The notes: generated from the letters alone by a model not told the origin. A stretch of 37,657 nt of DNA from Tolypothrix campylonemoides VB511288 (GCA_000828075.3 JXCB02000058.1:25448-63104); one strand, 5' to 3'. Positions 15,305 through 23,565 are shown, counted from the first letter of the stretch. Translations and numbers: made by a program.

Positions 15305-15790
15305 ATGGGAAAAACATCCACTACTACTAACCCGGCACCCACCGATGACTCGCTGCCAATATCGGATACAAAGGCAGTAGAGGCAACAGAGCCAGCAGTT
15401 GAGGAGATAATCGCACCTACACCCCAAATCCTCACCCTCAACTGTGTCAACTTGATTGGTCGGGTTGGTGCAAACATAGAAATTCGCTTCTTTGAGTCGG
15501 GGAGCGCCAAAGCAACTTTATCACTGGCCGTGCGACGGCGGGCTAAGGACGCACCCCCAGATTGGTTCAATATCGAATTGTGGGGAAAGACAGCAGAAAT
15601 TGCCGCCAACTACGTCCGTAAAGGCGACCAAATTGGTGTAAGTGGCTACCTAAAGATTGAAACCTGGAATGACTGCACTACAGACGCTCTACGTTCCAAA
15701 CCTATTGTTAATGCCAATCAGTTACACCTGCTAGGGTCTAAACAAGACAGACTCCAAGTAGAAGATAACACTAATCTTGACACTTTTTAG
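15305..15790 (+). CDS. ssb: Single-stranded DNA-binding protein (plasmid-type SSB)
   Basis: About 161 aa from the ATG at 15305 (MGKTSTTTNP). An upstream GTG at 15251 is possible, but neither start has a clear ribosome site. The N-terminal 45 residues are a Thr/Pro/Glu-rich, probably disordered leader. The OB-fold follows: LNCVNLIGRVGANIEIRFFE, then KATLSLAVRRR, PPDWFNIELWGKTAEIAANY and VRKGDQIGVSGYLKIETW. These are the SSB signatures (strand 1 LIGRVG, the WFNIELWGK strand, the VRKGDQIGVSG strand). Unlike housekeeping SSBs, it has no acidic DDDIPF-type tail, so it may not recruit the host SSB interactome. It lies 9 nt before a second OB-fold gene and likely serves plasmid replication. Confidence 0.85.
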   Translation: MGKTSTTTNPAPTDDSLPISDTKAVEATEPAVEEIIAPTPQILTLNCVNLIGRVGANIEIRFFESGSAKATLSLAVRRRAKDAPPDWFNIELWGKTAEIAANYVRKGDQIGVSGYLKIETWNDCTTDALRSKPIVNANQLHLLGSKQDRLQVEDNTNLDTF

Positions 15791-15799
15791 GAATCATCT

Positions 15800-16111
15800 A
15801 TGAATGACTGCACAATAGCAATCACGGTAGTTGCTACTCCTGAATACCGACACACCCGCGACGGCGACCACATCGCTCAGTGCTTGGGGGCATTCTACAG
15901 TCCTCACCACCATGAGAAGGAAGTACCACCCCCTCCCTCAACCATCAAAGTGGTGGCGTGGGGTGAAAACCTCGCTACGCAGCTAAGTAGTTTGCGCTCC
16001 GCACAGCAATGCGTAATCCAGGGACGGCTTTCTATGAACACCATAGAACGTCCAGAAGGGTTCAAAGAAAAGATAGCCGAGTTAATAGCGCAGAGAATCA
16101 TCCCGTTGTAG
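15800..16111 (+). CDS. Second small OB-fold (SSB-like) protein
   Basis: A 103-aa protein starting 9 nt after the ssb stop, with AGGAA before the ATG, so the two genes are probably co-transcribed. The order of strands is SSB-like: IAITVVATPEYRHTRDGDH, IAQCLGAFYSPHHH, IKVVAWGENLATQL and CVIQGRLSMNTIERP, matching strands 1, 2, 3 (VVAWG equals the usual IELWG) and 4. It is shorter than normal SSB and has no C-terminal tail. It could form mixed oligomers with the neighbour, or bind different DNA forms. It ends ten nt before a strong terminator. Confidence 0.7.
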   Translation: MNDCTIAITVVATPEYRHTRDGDHIAQCLGAFYSPHHHEKEVPPPPSTIKVVAWGENLATQLSSLRSAQQCVIQGRLSMNTIERPEGFKEKIAELIAQRIIPL

Positions 16112-16122
16112 GTTTGTGGAAT

Positions 16123-16162
16123 AACGCCTTTCCGCACCTGAGCGGAAAGGTCGTTCTTTTTT
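16123..16162 (+). terminator. Intrinsic terminator after the SSB pair
   Basis: AACGCCTTTCCGC pairs with GCGGAAAGGTCGTT (one mismatch) around a 6-nt loop, followed by CTTTTTTG. Confidence 0.85.
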
Positions 16163-16163
16163 G

Positions 16164-16201
16164 ATGGCTCACGCCACGGAGATAGTGAAATTTATCTTTA
16201 C
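16164..16201 (+). pseudogene. 5' piece of a small gene split by the IS605-type element
   Basis: ATG GCT CAC GCC at 16164 opens a frame (MAHATEIVKFIF) that runs to the TTTAC target at 16197-16201. Joining 16201 directly to 18207 keeps the frame and gives a 105-aa protein whose rest is the feature at 18207-18486. Confidence 0.6.
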
Positions 16202-16243
16202 TACTGTTTTGAAAACTATCAGAACATAATGGGAGAGCGAGAA

Positions 16244-16297
16244 CCCCTGTGTTTTTAACCAGGGGATGAAGCTCGACTCAACAGGTTTTAACCTGTT
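16244..16297. repeat. Left-end hairpins of the IS605-type element
   Basis: CCCCTG (16244-16249) and CAGGGG (16260-16265) form the subterminal hairpin that TnpA is expected to recognise. The perfect palindrome AACAGGTTTTAACCTGTT (16280-16297) lies just after the tnpA stop and may act as its terminator. Confidence 0.6.
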
Positions 16298-16304
16298 GTT
16301 TCTC

Positions 16305-16718
16305 TTACTTCCCACGTTGGTTTTCAATATACTTTTTTACTACCTCAGTACTGACTTGACCTGTTGACGCTACAAAATAGGTCGGTGTCCACAATGCGGG
16401 TAGTTTTTTTAAATCTGGAAATTCTTTTCTCAAGTGATGAGATGCTCTACCTTTGACCCACTTCGCAATCTGTGAAGGCGCTTCATCTGTAGGTGCGTTA
16501 ATAAACATATGTACGTGGTCTGGCTGGATTTCTAATGCGATAAGCCTCCAGTTGTGTTCTTGTACCAATTCAAAAATAATTTCTTGTAGTCGTCTAGCGA
16601 CATCGCTGACTAACACAGGTCTTCGTCGTTTTGGAACAAACACAAAATGATAATTAATTGAGGACACGGAATTCTCAGTCCTCCTGTACTCATGGTCATA
16701 TGCAGAAAGTTTTGCCAT
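16305..16718 (-). CDS. tnpA: IS200/IS605 Y1 transposase TnpA
   Basis: A 137-aa HUH-family single-strand transposase that nicks and joins the ends of the element through a phosphotyrosine link. The HUH motif is PDHVHMF (His 68 and His 70) and the catalytic Tyr is Y130 in VVKKYIENQ. Family signatures YHFVFVPKRR, WRLIALEIQPDHVH and LWTPTYFVAS are all present. The length is normal (about 130-150 aa) and the gene is intact. It is divergent from tnpB, with 66 bp between the starts, as in IS605 itself. It probably drives movement of both this element and related tnpB-only copies such as the one near 19-20 kb. Confidence 0.93.
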   Translation of the reverse strand: MAKLSAYDHEYRRTENSVSSINYHFVFVPKRRRPVLVSDVARRLQEIIFELVQEHNWRLIALEIQPDHVHMFINAPTDEAPSQIAKWVKGRASHHLRKEFPDLKKLPALWTPTYFVASTGQVSTEVVKKYIENQRGK

Positions 16719-16784
16719 TGTCCGAGATTTTGTTGACGCAATATGTAGTAACTAAGATAATAAACAACAGGAGGTGATGACAAG

Positions 16785-18173
16785 TTGTACAAGACAATAC
16801 CTGTTAAAGCGACGTTTACTGATGAAGAGCAGGTGTTTTGGGTCAACCAATGTGAACACGCTAATAGTTTGATAAATTCAGCGATTTACCATACTAGACA
16901 GACTCATTACAGCAAGCTAGAACAGCAACAAGATGCGTTTACAACTTATTGGCGTGGTGATGAATTACGCTACGGATGGAAGACTTACAAATGTGGCACT
17001 ACTTACCCAGAACTAGACAAAGTTCTTAAGGACAATCCACATTACAAAGCGATGGCTGCACAGTCAGCACAGCAAACTCTTAAGACAGTAGGCGAGTCGA
17101 TCATCAGTTACAACGGACTAGTCACAGCCTACTACAAAGGCGAAGTTGAAAGACCATCATTGCCAAAGTATAGAAAGCGTGGTGGACTTGCTTCTGTAAC
17201 GTTCCCACGCCAAGCACTCAACTACAAAGATGGTTGCTTCTACCCATCAATTAGTCGTGATACTAAGCCACATTTGCTCACAGACATTACCTTACAATTG
17301 CCTGAATTCATTGATTCAGACTGGGTTAAGGAAGTGACAATTCGTCCTAATCTTGGTGAATTGTGGATTGATTGGGTGATTGATGATGGTAAGGAACCCA
17401 TCAGCAATAATTCCAACTTAGATTACACCCAAGCCTGGAGTTTTGACCATGGAGGAACCAACTGGCTAACAGGTGTCTCAACGCGCGGCAAAAGCTTAAT
17501 CATTGATGGACGGAAGCTTAAATCAATGAATCAAGGTTATTGCCGTCTAGTTGCCAAGTATAAGCAGGGGAAATCAGATTTCTACTGGGACAGCAACCTA
17601 GACCGAGTTCAGCGCAAACGCAATAATCAAATGCGTGATGCGATTAACAAAGCAGCACGATTTATCGTTAATCAGTGCCTCAACGACCGAGTAGGCAATC
17701 TTGTTATAGGTTGGAACGAGGGACAAAAGAACGGCTCCAATATGGGTAAACGCAACAATCAAAACTTTGTGGTCATCCCTACAGGGCGATTGATTGAACG
17801 ACTTAAGCAACTTTGTCCCGAATACGGGATTGTTCTAACAATTACTGAGGAAGCATACACATCGAAAGCGTCATTTCTTGATGGTGACTTTTTACCGAAA
17901 CACGGTGAAAAACCCGAAGGATGGAAGCCATCAGGTTCAAGGATTGAGCGCGGATTATACAAAACAGCAAGAGGCTTTTTAATTAATGCAGATTGCAACG
18001 GTGCAGCCAATATTCTTGCAAAAGTAGCCACACAGCTACGGGTATCCTTAGTCGAGGTGGTTAGGGGAGCTTTGACACTCCCACAACGAATTGATTTGTT
18101 TACGCGATTAAATAAATCATATCGTAAACGTTGCGTAGATGGGCTTTTAGCCCTCGCAGCAACAACAGTTTAG
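16785..18173 (+). CDS. tnpB: TnpB RNA-guided nuclease (zinc-finger-less type)
   Basis: A 462-aa IS605 OrfB protein. TnpB proteins cut DNA next to the target motif, guided by an RNA from the element's right end, and so favour retention of the element. The RuvC triad is D221 (SFDHGGTNW), E312 (IGWNEGQK) and D403 (INADCNGAAN), so catalysis looks intact. The two CxxC pairs of the usual zinc finger are absent: that stretch reads TEEAYTSKASFLDGDFLP and SGSRIERGLYKTARG instead, a known cyanobacterial branch. The start is TTG at 16785, decided by a strong GGAGGTGA site 8 nt upstream. The TAM would be TTTAC (left flank) and the guide would begin at 18207. Confidence 0.9.
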   Translation: MYKTIPVKATFTDEEQVFWVNQCEHANSLINSAIYHTRQTHYSKLEQQQDAFTTYWRGDELRYGWKTYKCGTTYPELDKVLKDNPHYKAMAAQSAQQTLKTVGESIISYNGLVTAYYKGEVERPSLPKYRKRGGLASVTFPRQALNYKDGCFYPSISRDTKPHLLTDITLQLPEFIDSDWVKEVTIRPNLGELWIDWVIDDGKEPISNNSNLDYTQAWSFDHGGTNWLTGVSTRGKSLIIDGRKLKSMNQGYCRLVAKYKQGKSDFYWDSNLDRVQRKRNNQMRDAINKAARFIVNQCLNDRVGNLVIGWNEGQKNGSNMGKRNNQNFVVIPTGRLIERLKQLCPEYGIVLTITEEAYTSKASFLDGDFLPKHGEKPEGWKPSGSRIERGLYKTARGFLINADCNGAANILAKVATQLRVSLVEVVRGALTLPQRIDLFTRLNKSYRKRCVDGLLALAATTV

Positions 18174-18175
18174 AA

Positions 18176-18198
18176 TCCCCTTTTTTCTAAAGAGGGGA
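18176..18198 (+). other. Right-end hairpin of the IS605-type element
   Basis: TCCCCT and AGGGGA form a stem 3 bp after the tnpB stop and 5 bp before the TCAA end. The omega RNA of TnpB would end in this region, and its guide would be the first 16-20 bases of the right flank from 18207. Confidence 0.6.
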
Positions 18199-18206
18199 GA
18201 TGTCAA

Positions 18207-18486
18207 CACAATCAAATTCAATCACGCCGAAGCCGAACCGCCTAAATATACTTTCGGCGCTCGCGTTGCAATTACCAACTACTGCCAACCAAAAGAATGG
18301 GCAACGGGCAAAATTACCGGTTTGCGACTCGATGAGTATTCTGCAAGTACCTGGAATTACACGGTCAATCTAGATTATCCACAGGGGTACTGCGAAGAAT
18401 GGGCTGAAGAGGATCTGGTGGCAGAAAATGAACTTCCCGCGCGACAGCAGGAGTGGGAAGAAACCAGATCCTGCGATGCCGTTTGA
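18207..18486 (+). pseudogene. 3' piece of the small gene split by the IS605-type element
   Basis: This open frame without its own start runs to TGA 18484-18486: KFNHAEAEPPKYTFGARVAI, then WATGKITGLRLDEY, TWNYTVNLDYPQGYCEEWAE. It looks like a small beta-barrel (SH3/KOW-like) protein of cyanobacterial plasmids, a type with a GARV..... WATGKITG core. Joined to 16164-16201 it gives 105 aa. The function is unknown. It may still be expressed after excision of the element. Confidence 0.65.
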
Positions 18487-18527
18487 TGAAGATGGTGTGC
18501 AATTAGTGTAGCGGTGTTTTGTGAAAT

Positions 18528-18575
18528 CGACGGTGTTGGGTGGCTATACACGCTCCTAACGCTGTCGGTTTTTTT
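18528..18575 (+). terminator. Intrinsic terminator
   Basis: CGACGGTGTT and AACGCTGTCG form the base of a long hairpin, followed by GTTTTTTTA. It closes the split gene's transcript. Confidence 0.75.
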
Positions 18576-18629
18576 ATATTGCTGCCTCACGGCAGGGAGG
18601 GGAGGAAATTTAGGTTTACGCAGATTGTC

Positions 18630-18797
18630 ATGAGTCAATCAGAATCCTCCAAACCGGACTACGCTGCTCTCGTCAAAGCGGTGTCTCATTCCTCACCCAC
18701 GCCACCAGACTGGGTTGCAGTTGGACAGCTAGTTTACCTTAAACAGCAAGAAGGCTCACACTTACCGCGAACGCGAGTGCGTGCCGTTCGGCGATAG
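18630..18797 (+). CDS. Small hypothetical protein, probably truncated by a repeat
   Basis: A frame of 55 residues, MSQSESSKPDYAALVKAV, then HSSPTPPDWVAVGQLVYLKQ, which ends in Arg-rich sequence encoded by a GC-rich palindrome (RTRVRAVRR). The first 45 residues look genuine. The tail is probably not native. Downstream of the palindrome no continuation in the same frame is convincing. The PPDWVAVGQLVYL segment suggests the same small beta-barrel type as the split gene, but this is only an impression. A terminator 55 bp upstream makes it a separate unit. Confidence 0.45.
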   Translation: MSQSESSKPDYAALVKAVSHSSPTPPDWVAVGQLVYLKQQEGSHLPRTRVRAVRR

Positions 18798-18835
18798 CCG
18801 TGGCGTTAGCCATAGGCATAGCGGTAAGTGTTGAG
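18755..18835. repeat. REP-like fold-back inside the small gene
   Basis: CTCACACTTACCGC (18755-18768) pairs with GCGGTAAGTGTTGAG (18821-18835) around a GC-rich core (GTGCCGTTCGGCGATAGCCG). The insert ends the open frame of the small gene at 18795-18797. Confidence 0.6.
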
Positions 18836-18988
18836 ATGAATTGCGCGTGAGTTGACGACAATTAAGCGACCAATGTGCGGAGCACGAGGGAAGGGAATAG
18901 GTCGGAAACGAACAAATCTTTGTGTATTTGTTGTACCTTGAAATCTTTCTGTTATCATGATTGTACAAACACGGTAACGGTCGATGCC

Positions 18989-20227
18989 ATGTATAGAGCA
19001 GTTAAAGTTAGAATTTATCCCACTGACGAGCAAGAAACTTATCTTGCTCAATGTTTTGGTAATACCCGATGGTTGTGGAATTATATGCTTAATGCCACGA
19101 CTATCGCATACAAAGAAACGGGTAAAGGTCTTTCTAAGGCTGCAATGGACAAGTTGTTGCCAGGATTAAAAAAGGAATATGAATGGTTAGGACTTGCGTA
19201 CAGTCAGGTGTTGCAAAGAGTAACATTCAACCTTTCAAGCGCGTTTGTCAACTTCTTTGAAGGACGCGCTCAATACCCCAACTTCAAATCCAAGCATGGT
19301 AAACAATCGATTCAATATCCCCAAAATGTGAAACTAATGCCAGAAGATTCTGTCATTAAGTTTCCTGGTAACTTAGGGATAGTAAAAACCGTATTTCACA
19401 AAGAATACAGCAATGCAAAATTCACGAGTGTAACGATATCGAAAAATACAGACGGTAGATACTATGCCTCTATTCTTTTTAATCAAGAAGATGAACCAGT
19501 AGTTGCAGTTGGAGAAGCTATTGGTGTTGACCTTGGGTTAAAAAACTTTGCTATAACTTCTGATGGCTCTAAGTATGACCTACCCAAAAAACAACTAGCT
19601 TCTTTAGAAAAGAATAGAAAGCGTAAGCAAAAGAAGTTGTCCAGAAAAACAGACAAAACTTCCAACAAACGATTTAAAGCTAAACAACTAGTTGCAAAAG
19701 TCTCTAGCAAGATTGCTAGGGTGAGAGAGGACTTTCTACACAAGCTATCTCGCAAAATAGCATACGAAAATCAAGTAATTTGTGTAGAAAACTTGGCGGT
19801 TAAGAACATGGTGAAGAATCCTAACTTGGCGAAATCTATTAGTGACCAAGGGTGGGGAATGTTTTTAACCATGCTTAAATACAAAGCTGAGAGATTTGGT
19901 CATACCTACCAAGAGATAGGGCGTTTCTTCCCTTCATCTCAACTTTGTAGTGAGACTCTACTACCAATCCCAATGCTACAGAATGGATATGATTCGCTGG
20001 GTGTAAGGTTTGTAGACTGTCCACACTGCCAGAGTCAGCATGATAGAGACATCAATGCTGCAATGAATATTAGAAATGAAGGATTGCGATTATGGGCGTT
20101 AGGAACTAGCGCTTCTGCCCTTGGAGGGGATGTAAGACCAAAGCTGCCGGGACGTAAAAAATCCATGACAACTGAGGCAATCCCCAATGAATTGGGAAGC
20201 CTACACCGTACCGTCAGGTCGGTGTAG
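18989..20227 (+). CDS. tnpB: TnpB RNA-guided nuclease (IS1341-type, no tnpA)
   Basis: A 412-aa TnpB starting MYRAVKVRIYPTDEQ, the usual family N-terminus with the HTH_OrfB domain. The open frame extends upstream to 18875, but that part is not conserved. The RuvC triad is D181 (GVDLGLKNFA), E267 (CVENLAVKNM) and D354 (HDRDINAAMNI). The zinc finger is half lost: CPHC is present, but the first pair reads LCSETLLP with a single Cys. There is no tnpA beside it. It is unlike the tnpB at 16785 in sequence and belongs to a different branch. It lies 25 bp upstream of the truncated helicase, so its insertion region probably explains the loss of the helicase start. The exact ends were not resolved. Confidence 0.88.
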   Translation: MYRAVKVRIYPTDEQETYLAQCFGNTRWLWNYMLNATTIAYKETGKGLSKAAMDKLLPGLKKEYEWLGLAYSQVLQRVTFNLSSAFVNFFEGRAQYPNFKSKHGKQSIQYPQNVKLMPEDSVIKFPGNLGIVKTVFHKEYSNAKFTSVTISKNTDGRYYASILFNQEDEPVVAVGEAIGVDLGLKNFAITSDGSKYDLPKKQLASLEKNRKRKQKKLSRKTDKTSNKRFKAKQLVAKVSSKIARVREDFLHKLSRKIAYENQVICVENLAVKNMVKNPNLAKSISDQGWGMFLTMLKYKAERFGHTYQEIGRFFPSSQLCSETLLPIPMLQNGYDSLGVRFVDCPHCQSQHDRDINAAMNIRNEGLRLWALGTSASALGGDVRPKLPGRKKSMTTEAIPNELGSLHRTVRSV

Positions 20228-20252
20228 GTAGTTCACCAGCAATGCAACTGCA

Positions 20253-22451
20253 TTGTACCTGTACCCGCTTAAGGCACTAGCAGTTGACCAAGTTGGCAAG
20301 CTGCGATCGCTTGTTTCCCAACTACCCCAAGACGCACAAATTAAAGTAGGCTTGATGACAGGCGATACCTCAATAGCAGAACGGCAGCGGCTGTTTAGTC
20401 CTGTACCGCCCCAGATTTTGGGAGTCAGCCCCGACCTGCTGCACTACCAGCTTTACAATGTGCGGAAGAAAGACGAAGGAGAGTCGTTCCGCGAGTTCTT
20501 GCGGCGCTTGCGCTACGTAGTCATCGACGAATCGCATACTTATGTGGCGACGTTTGGTGCCAATTTCACCAACCTCATGCGACGGCTGCGAGTTGCAGTT
20601 GATACTGTTGGTGGGGACTCAAATTGTTTGCAGTGGGTTTTCAGCAGTGCCACAATTGGCAATCCGGCTGAAATGGCACTGCGCTTTTCCGGGCGGGAGA
20701 CGACACCAGAGCGGTTGCAGTTGATTGAGCGCAGCGGGGCTTTCATTGCAGGACGGACAACTCTGTGTCTGAAGCCCAGCAGCACTGCCAATCCCGATGC
20801 TGCCAAAATTATCCTCGGAATGCTGCAAAAGGAACTCACGGGGATTTGTTTCTGCAACAATCGCTCTGCGGTTAAGAGTCTGTTGAGCATAATCAAGCAA
20901 GAAGCTCGCAAAGAGGGGTGTTCGCACCTTGCTGAAGGAGTGGCTATCTTCTACGGTTCACTCCGAAGCGATCGCCGCAGTGACATCATAGGGCAGTTGC
21001 AGTCAGGTAAGATTCGGTGGCTTCTGAGTACGTCTGCTCTTGAAGCGGGACTAGATTTACCCGAACTCGATTGCTGTTTGGTGCGCGGCTGGCCCGGAAG
21101 TTTAATGTCGTTCAGGCAGCGAATCGGTCGCGCTGGTCGGCGAAATCCTGGGCTAGTCATCTTCCTGCCAGTAGCTCAAAGCCCTCTGGATAACTATTAC
21201 AGCACCAACCTTGATGTACTCCTGCACTCAATAGCTGAGAGCGCTAGTTTCAATCCTGATTATCCCATACTGCTGGGCAAGCACCTGATGGCAGCTGCTG
21301 TGGAAAGCGGCATTCCCATCGCTATGCTAACTCATTACTTCGGCGAACGAGCGGCGGCTGTAGCTGATGCCCTCATGAACCAGAATCAACTGTTTCTCAG
21401 CCGAAACGGACAACTTTGGGGACGGGGCTATCCCCATAAGGAAATCAATTTGCGCGGGAACGCAGCCGCCAGTGTCAAGTTGATTGACAACGGCATCGGC
21501 GAGGACTTTGAGGAAATGTCACTGGATATGGCTTTCCGAGAGGTATTTCCCGGCGCTATCTACAGCGCTCAGGACGGCGATGGTGAGATTATCAAATACA
21601 AATCGACCGCGCTGGATGTCAGCCAACGAATAGCCATCCTCAACCGAATCGATTCCAAAAGCAACACTTTCACCATAGCTGAGACTGAGCTGGATATTGA
21701 GATGCTCGAACCGCTGGCGAACCCCAAAATAGTCGCGCTTTCTATCCCCAAAGGTGAATTAAAACTAACTTTGGGCTGGGGTGAAATTACATCATCGGTG
21801 ACTGGCTACAAACTATGCGTCAAACAGTACGAACTAACTTGCACTTCTTCGGGATGTCGCAATTATCACCGTCTCGTCTCTGGCAAGTTGTGTATGTATT
21901 GCGGTACTCGCCTTAAGAACGTCGAACTCGTGACCGTCATCGACGAAATAGCGTTTGAGAAGCCCTACTGCACCCAGTATAAAACACCCATCGTAAAGGT
22001 GGAAATCAACGACGAGACTAAACAGGCAATTTCAACCCAAGTCCGACAGATCAAGGAACAAGTTCTTCGTTCTAACTGCGAAAGCATTCTGTCAGCCTAC
22101 GCTACCTTGTGGGAAGCTGCTGCTGACTCTATCGCCCTCCACAGCATGGGTCATCAAATGATATTTGCCGTGCCACTCGTCATCCTCAGTTCCAGCCTCG
22201 ATTTAAATTACATTGTTGTTGATGAAGGCGAAACTGTGGGCTACTTCTACGATGCGGTAGATGGAGGAAATGGCTGTAGCGAAGCGATATTCCATCAGTT
22301 TCAGAAGTTTGCTCATAGCGCTGCATTGCTCTCAAAAGCTTGTAGCTGTGAAGCTGGCTGTCCCAAGTGCTTGCAATTGCACGGATGTCCGCAAGGCAAC
22401 ACGGCGCTCAATAAAACAGTCGGGCTGGCGCTACTGGAGGCGATAGCGTAA
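20253..22451 (+). pseudogene. DUF1998 superfamily 2 helicase (MrfA/YprA-like), 5' truncated
   Basis: The frame opens directly in helicase motif Ia, LYLYPLKALAVDQ, so the Q motif and Walker A ATP-binding part are missing. What remains is good: VVIDESH (motif II), SSATIGNP (motif III), STSALEAGLDLPELDCCL (motif V), QRIGRAGRRNPG (motif VI), and a C-terminal DUF1998 region with the Cys cluster CSCEAGCPKCLQLHGC. About 730 residues survive from a protein that normally starts about 100 or more residues earlier. Without Walker A it cannot hydrolyse ATP. The missing part is not found upstream of the neighbouring tnpB, so DNA was lost as well as interrupted. Family members act in DNA repair (MrfA) or defence (DrmB-like DUF1998 proteins). 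Confidence 0.8.
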
Positions 22452-22549
22452 GCGCAAGCGCACGAATCGGGCGAACGCGTTGGCGGAGCCTCTCGGAGAG
22501 AAGCGTGCCCCTTAGGGCAAGCGCTGCTGCCAAAGGCAGATCGCAATCG
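22441..22549. repeat. REP-like GC-rich palindrome cluster
   Basis: Several short palindromes follow one another (GCGTAAGCGCAAGCGC, CTCTCGGAGAG, GCTGCTGCCAAAGGCAG). The first bases overlap the last codons of the helicase frame, so its C-terminal residues may not be native. Confidence 0.55.
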
Positions 22550-22607
22550 ACTAAACCAAAAAACCAAGTGTGAGTATTTTCGCATTACCTGTTTCTCTCC
22601 ATAACGA

Positions 22608-22641
22608 CATGAGCCGAAATTTTGGCTCATGTTGTTTTTTT
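22608..22641 (+). terminator. Intrinsic terminator
   Basis: CATGAGCC and GGCTCATG form a perfect 8-bp stem with an 8-nt loop, followed by TTGTTTTTTT. Confidence 0.85.
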
Positions 22642-22697
22642 GGGGTTAGGCTCACGCCTTAAGGCAAATGAAATGTATCAATTACCCCAGAGGTTCA

Positions 22698-23087
22698 ATG
22701 GCTAAGACAAAAGATATGTCTCCAGAAAATAGGGTCAATATAGTGACAGAAAAGTTGATTGCAGCTTCACGCAAAGCTGTTCAATCAGCAACGCCAGTTG
22801 AGGCACTGGCAATTTGGAAATTCATCAAAACTCAACAGTTAAGGCGCATTCCCGGACTGACTTCGGAGCAGGTGCAAAGCTTGGTAGAAACTCAGGCTAA
22901 AGAGTTAGGCGCTGATTGTATTGTGTCAGCTTTCTTAACATCTACTAACACGCTTTTAACGGAGGTAGAAAATAACTCTCCCGATACTGGCTCATTACCA
23001 ACATCACCAGCAGATTCCAATGTAGAAGGCGCTGGAGGTGCTAACGGAACCAAAGTAAAAACCGCAATCGGTAGTAAGTCTAAATAA
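22698..23087 (+). CDS. Small hypothetical protein
   Basis: About 129 aa from the ATG at 22698 (MAKTKDMSPENR), chosen because AGAGG lies just before it; an upstream ATG at 22668 would add ten residues. Residues 5-80 are helical (VNIVTEKLIAASRKAVQSA, VEALAIWKFIKTQQLRR, LTSEQVQSLVETQAKELG). The last 40 residues are Ser/Gly/Asn-rich and probably disordered, ending in a basic KSK. No family was recognised. It is flanked by terminators on both sides, so it is a single-gene unit. Confidence 0.6.
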   Translation: MAKTKDMSPENRVNIVTEKLIAASRKAVQSATPVEALAIWKFIKTQQLRRIPGLTSEQVQSLVETQAKELGADCIVSAFLTSTNTLLTEVENNSPDTGSLPTSPADSNVEGAGGANGTKVKTAIGSKSK

Positions 23088-23111
23088 ACCTTTTACTTCC
23101 CCCAACTCCTA

Positions 23112-23151
23112 AAAACAACTTTTCCGCGTTTTGGCGGGAGAGTTGTTTTTT
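23112..23151 (+). terminator. Intrinsic terminator
   Basis: AAAACAACT pairs with AGTTGTTTT, with an inner CCGC/GGCGG stem, followed by TTTT. Confidence 0.85.
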
Positions 23152-23196
23152 GTCATGGATCATGGCATTTCATACCAACTTTATTTAACACTGAAA

Positions 23197-23553
23197 ATGA
23201 CACTAAAGCAAACAGACCTTGACCAGTTTACAAGTTCAGAATCACTGTACAAACATTCACTGGGGTTGCTTTACACTTGCGGAGTAAGATATCTAGCCAC
23301 TGCTGGCAACGCCTACTGGCTAATTGATGCCATTGCTTCCCATCAAACCAACAAGCTGCTTGCGCTGCCCGAGTTGCGGCACTTCCAAATTTGGCGATTG
23401 GTGGTTAATGATAACAAATCTGCCACATTAATTTGTGAACGGGATACAAATTTGGAAATCTTACGGCAGGAGATTGAGTACACCGATTTTCCATTGCCTT
23501 GCATCAAACTTTATGTTGTTGAAAAGGTGTTAATGCTGCCCTCGGAATATTAG
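23197..23553 (+). CDS. DUF6876-family protein
   Basis: A 118-aa protein starting MTLKQTDLDQF. The pattern fits the small DUF6876 family found on plasmids and phages: QFTSSESLYKHSLGLLYTCG, VRYLATAGNAYWLIDAIASH, FQIWRLVVN, ICERD and the ending IEYTDFPLPCIKLYV with MLPSEY at the C-terminus. The function of the family is unknown. The frame extends upstream to 23131, but that part overlaps a terminator, and MTLKQ matches the usual start. The next gene, a prim-pol, follows within 80 bp and is probably co-transcribed. Confidence 0.8.
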   Translation: MTLKQTDLDQFTSSESLYKHSLGLLYTCGVRYLATAGNAYWLIDAIASHQTNKLLALPELRHFQIWRLVVNDNKSATLICERDTNLEILRQEIEYTDFPLPCIKLYVVEKVLMLPSEY

Positions 23554-23565
23554 CTTTTGTGTTGG

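Larger units (their letters stand above)
16202..18206. mobile_element. IS200/IS605-family element with divergent tnpA and tnpB
   Basis: The left boundary is set after TTTAC (16197-16201), and the right end is TCAA at 18203-18206, the classic left-target and right-cleavage tetranucleotide pattern of this family. Removing these 2,005 bp restores an open reading frame in phase across the junction, which supports both ends. The left end has a CCCCTG/CAGGGG hairpin (16244-16265). The right end has a TCCCCT/AGGGGA hairpin (18176-18198). There is no target duplication, as expected for single-strand peel-and-paste transposition. tnpA points left and tnpB points right. Confidence 0.85.

Noticed and set aside
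18806-19051. A minus-strand frame with RPIPFPRAPHIGRLIVVNSR as a gene.
   Set aside because: It overlaps the tnpB start and a REP-like fold-back, lacks a start site with a ribosome signal, and shows no known family.
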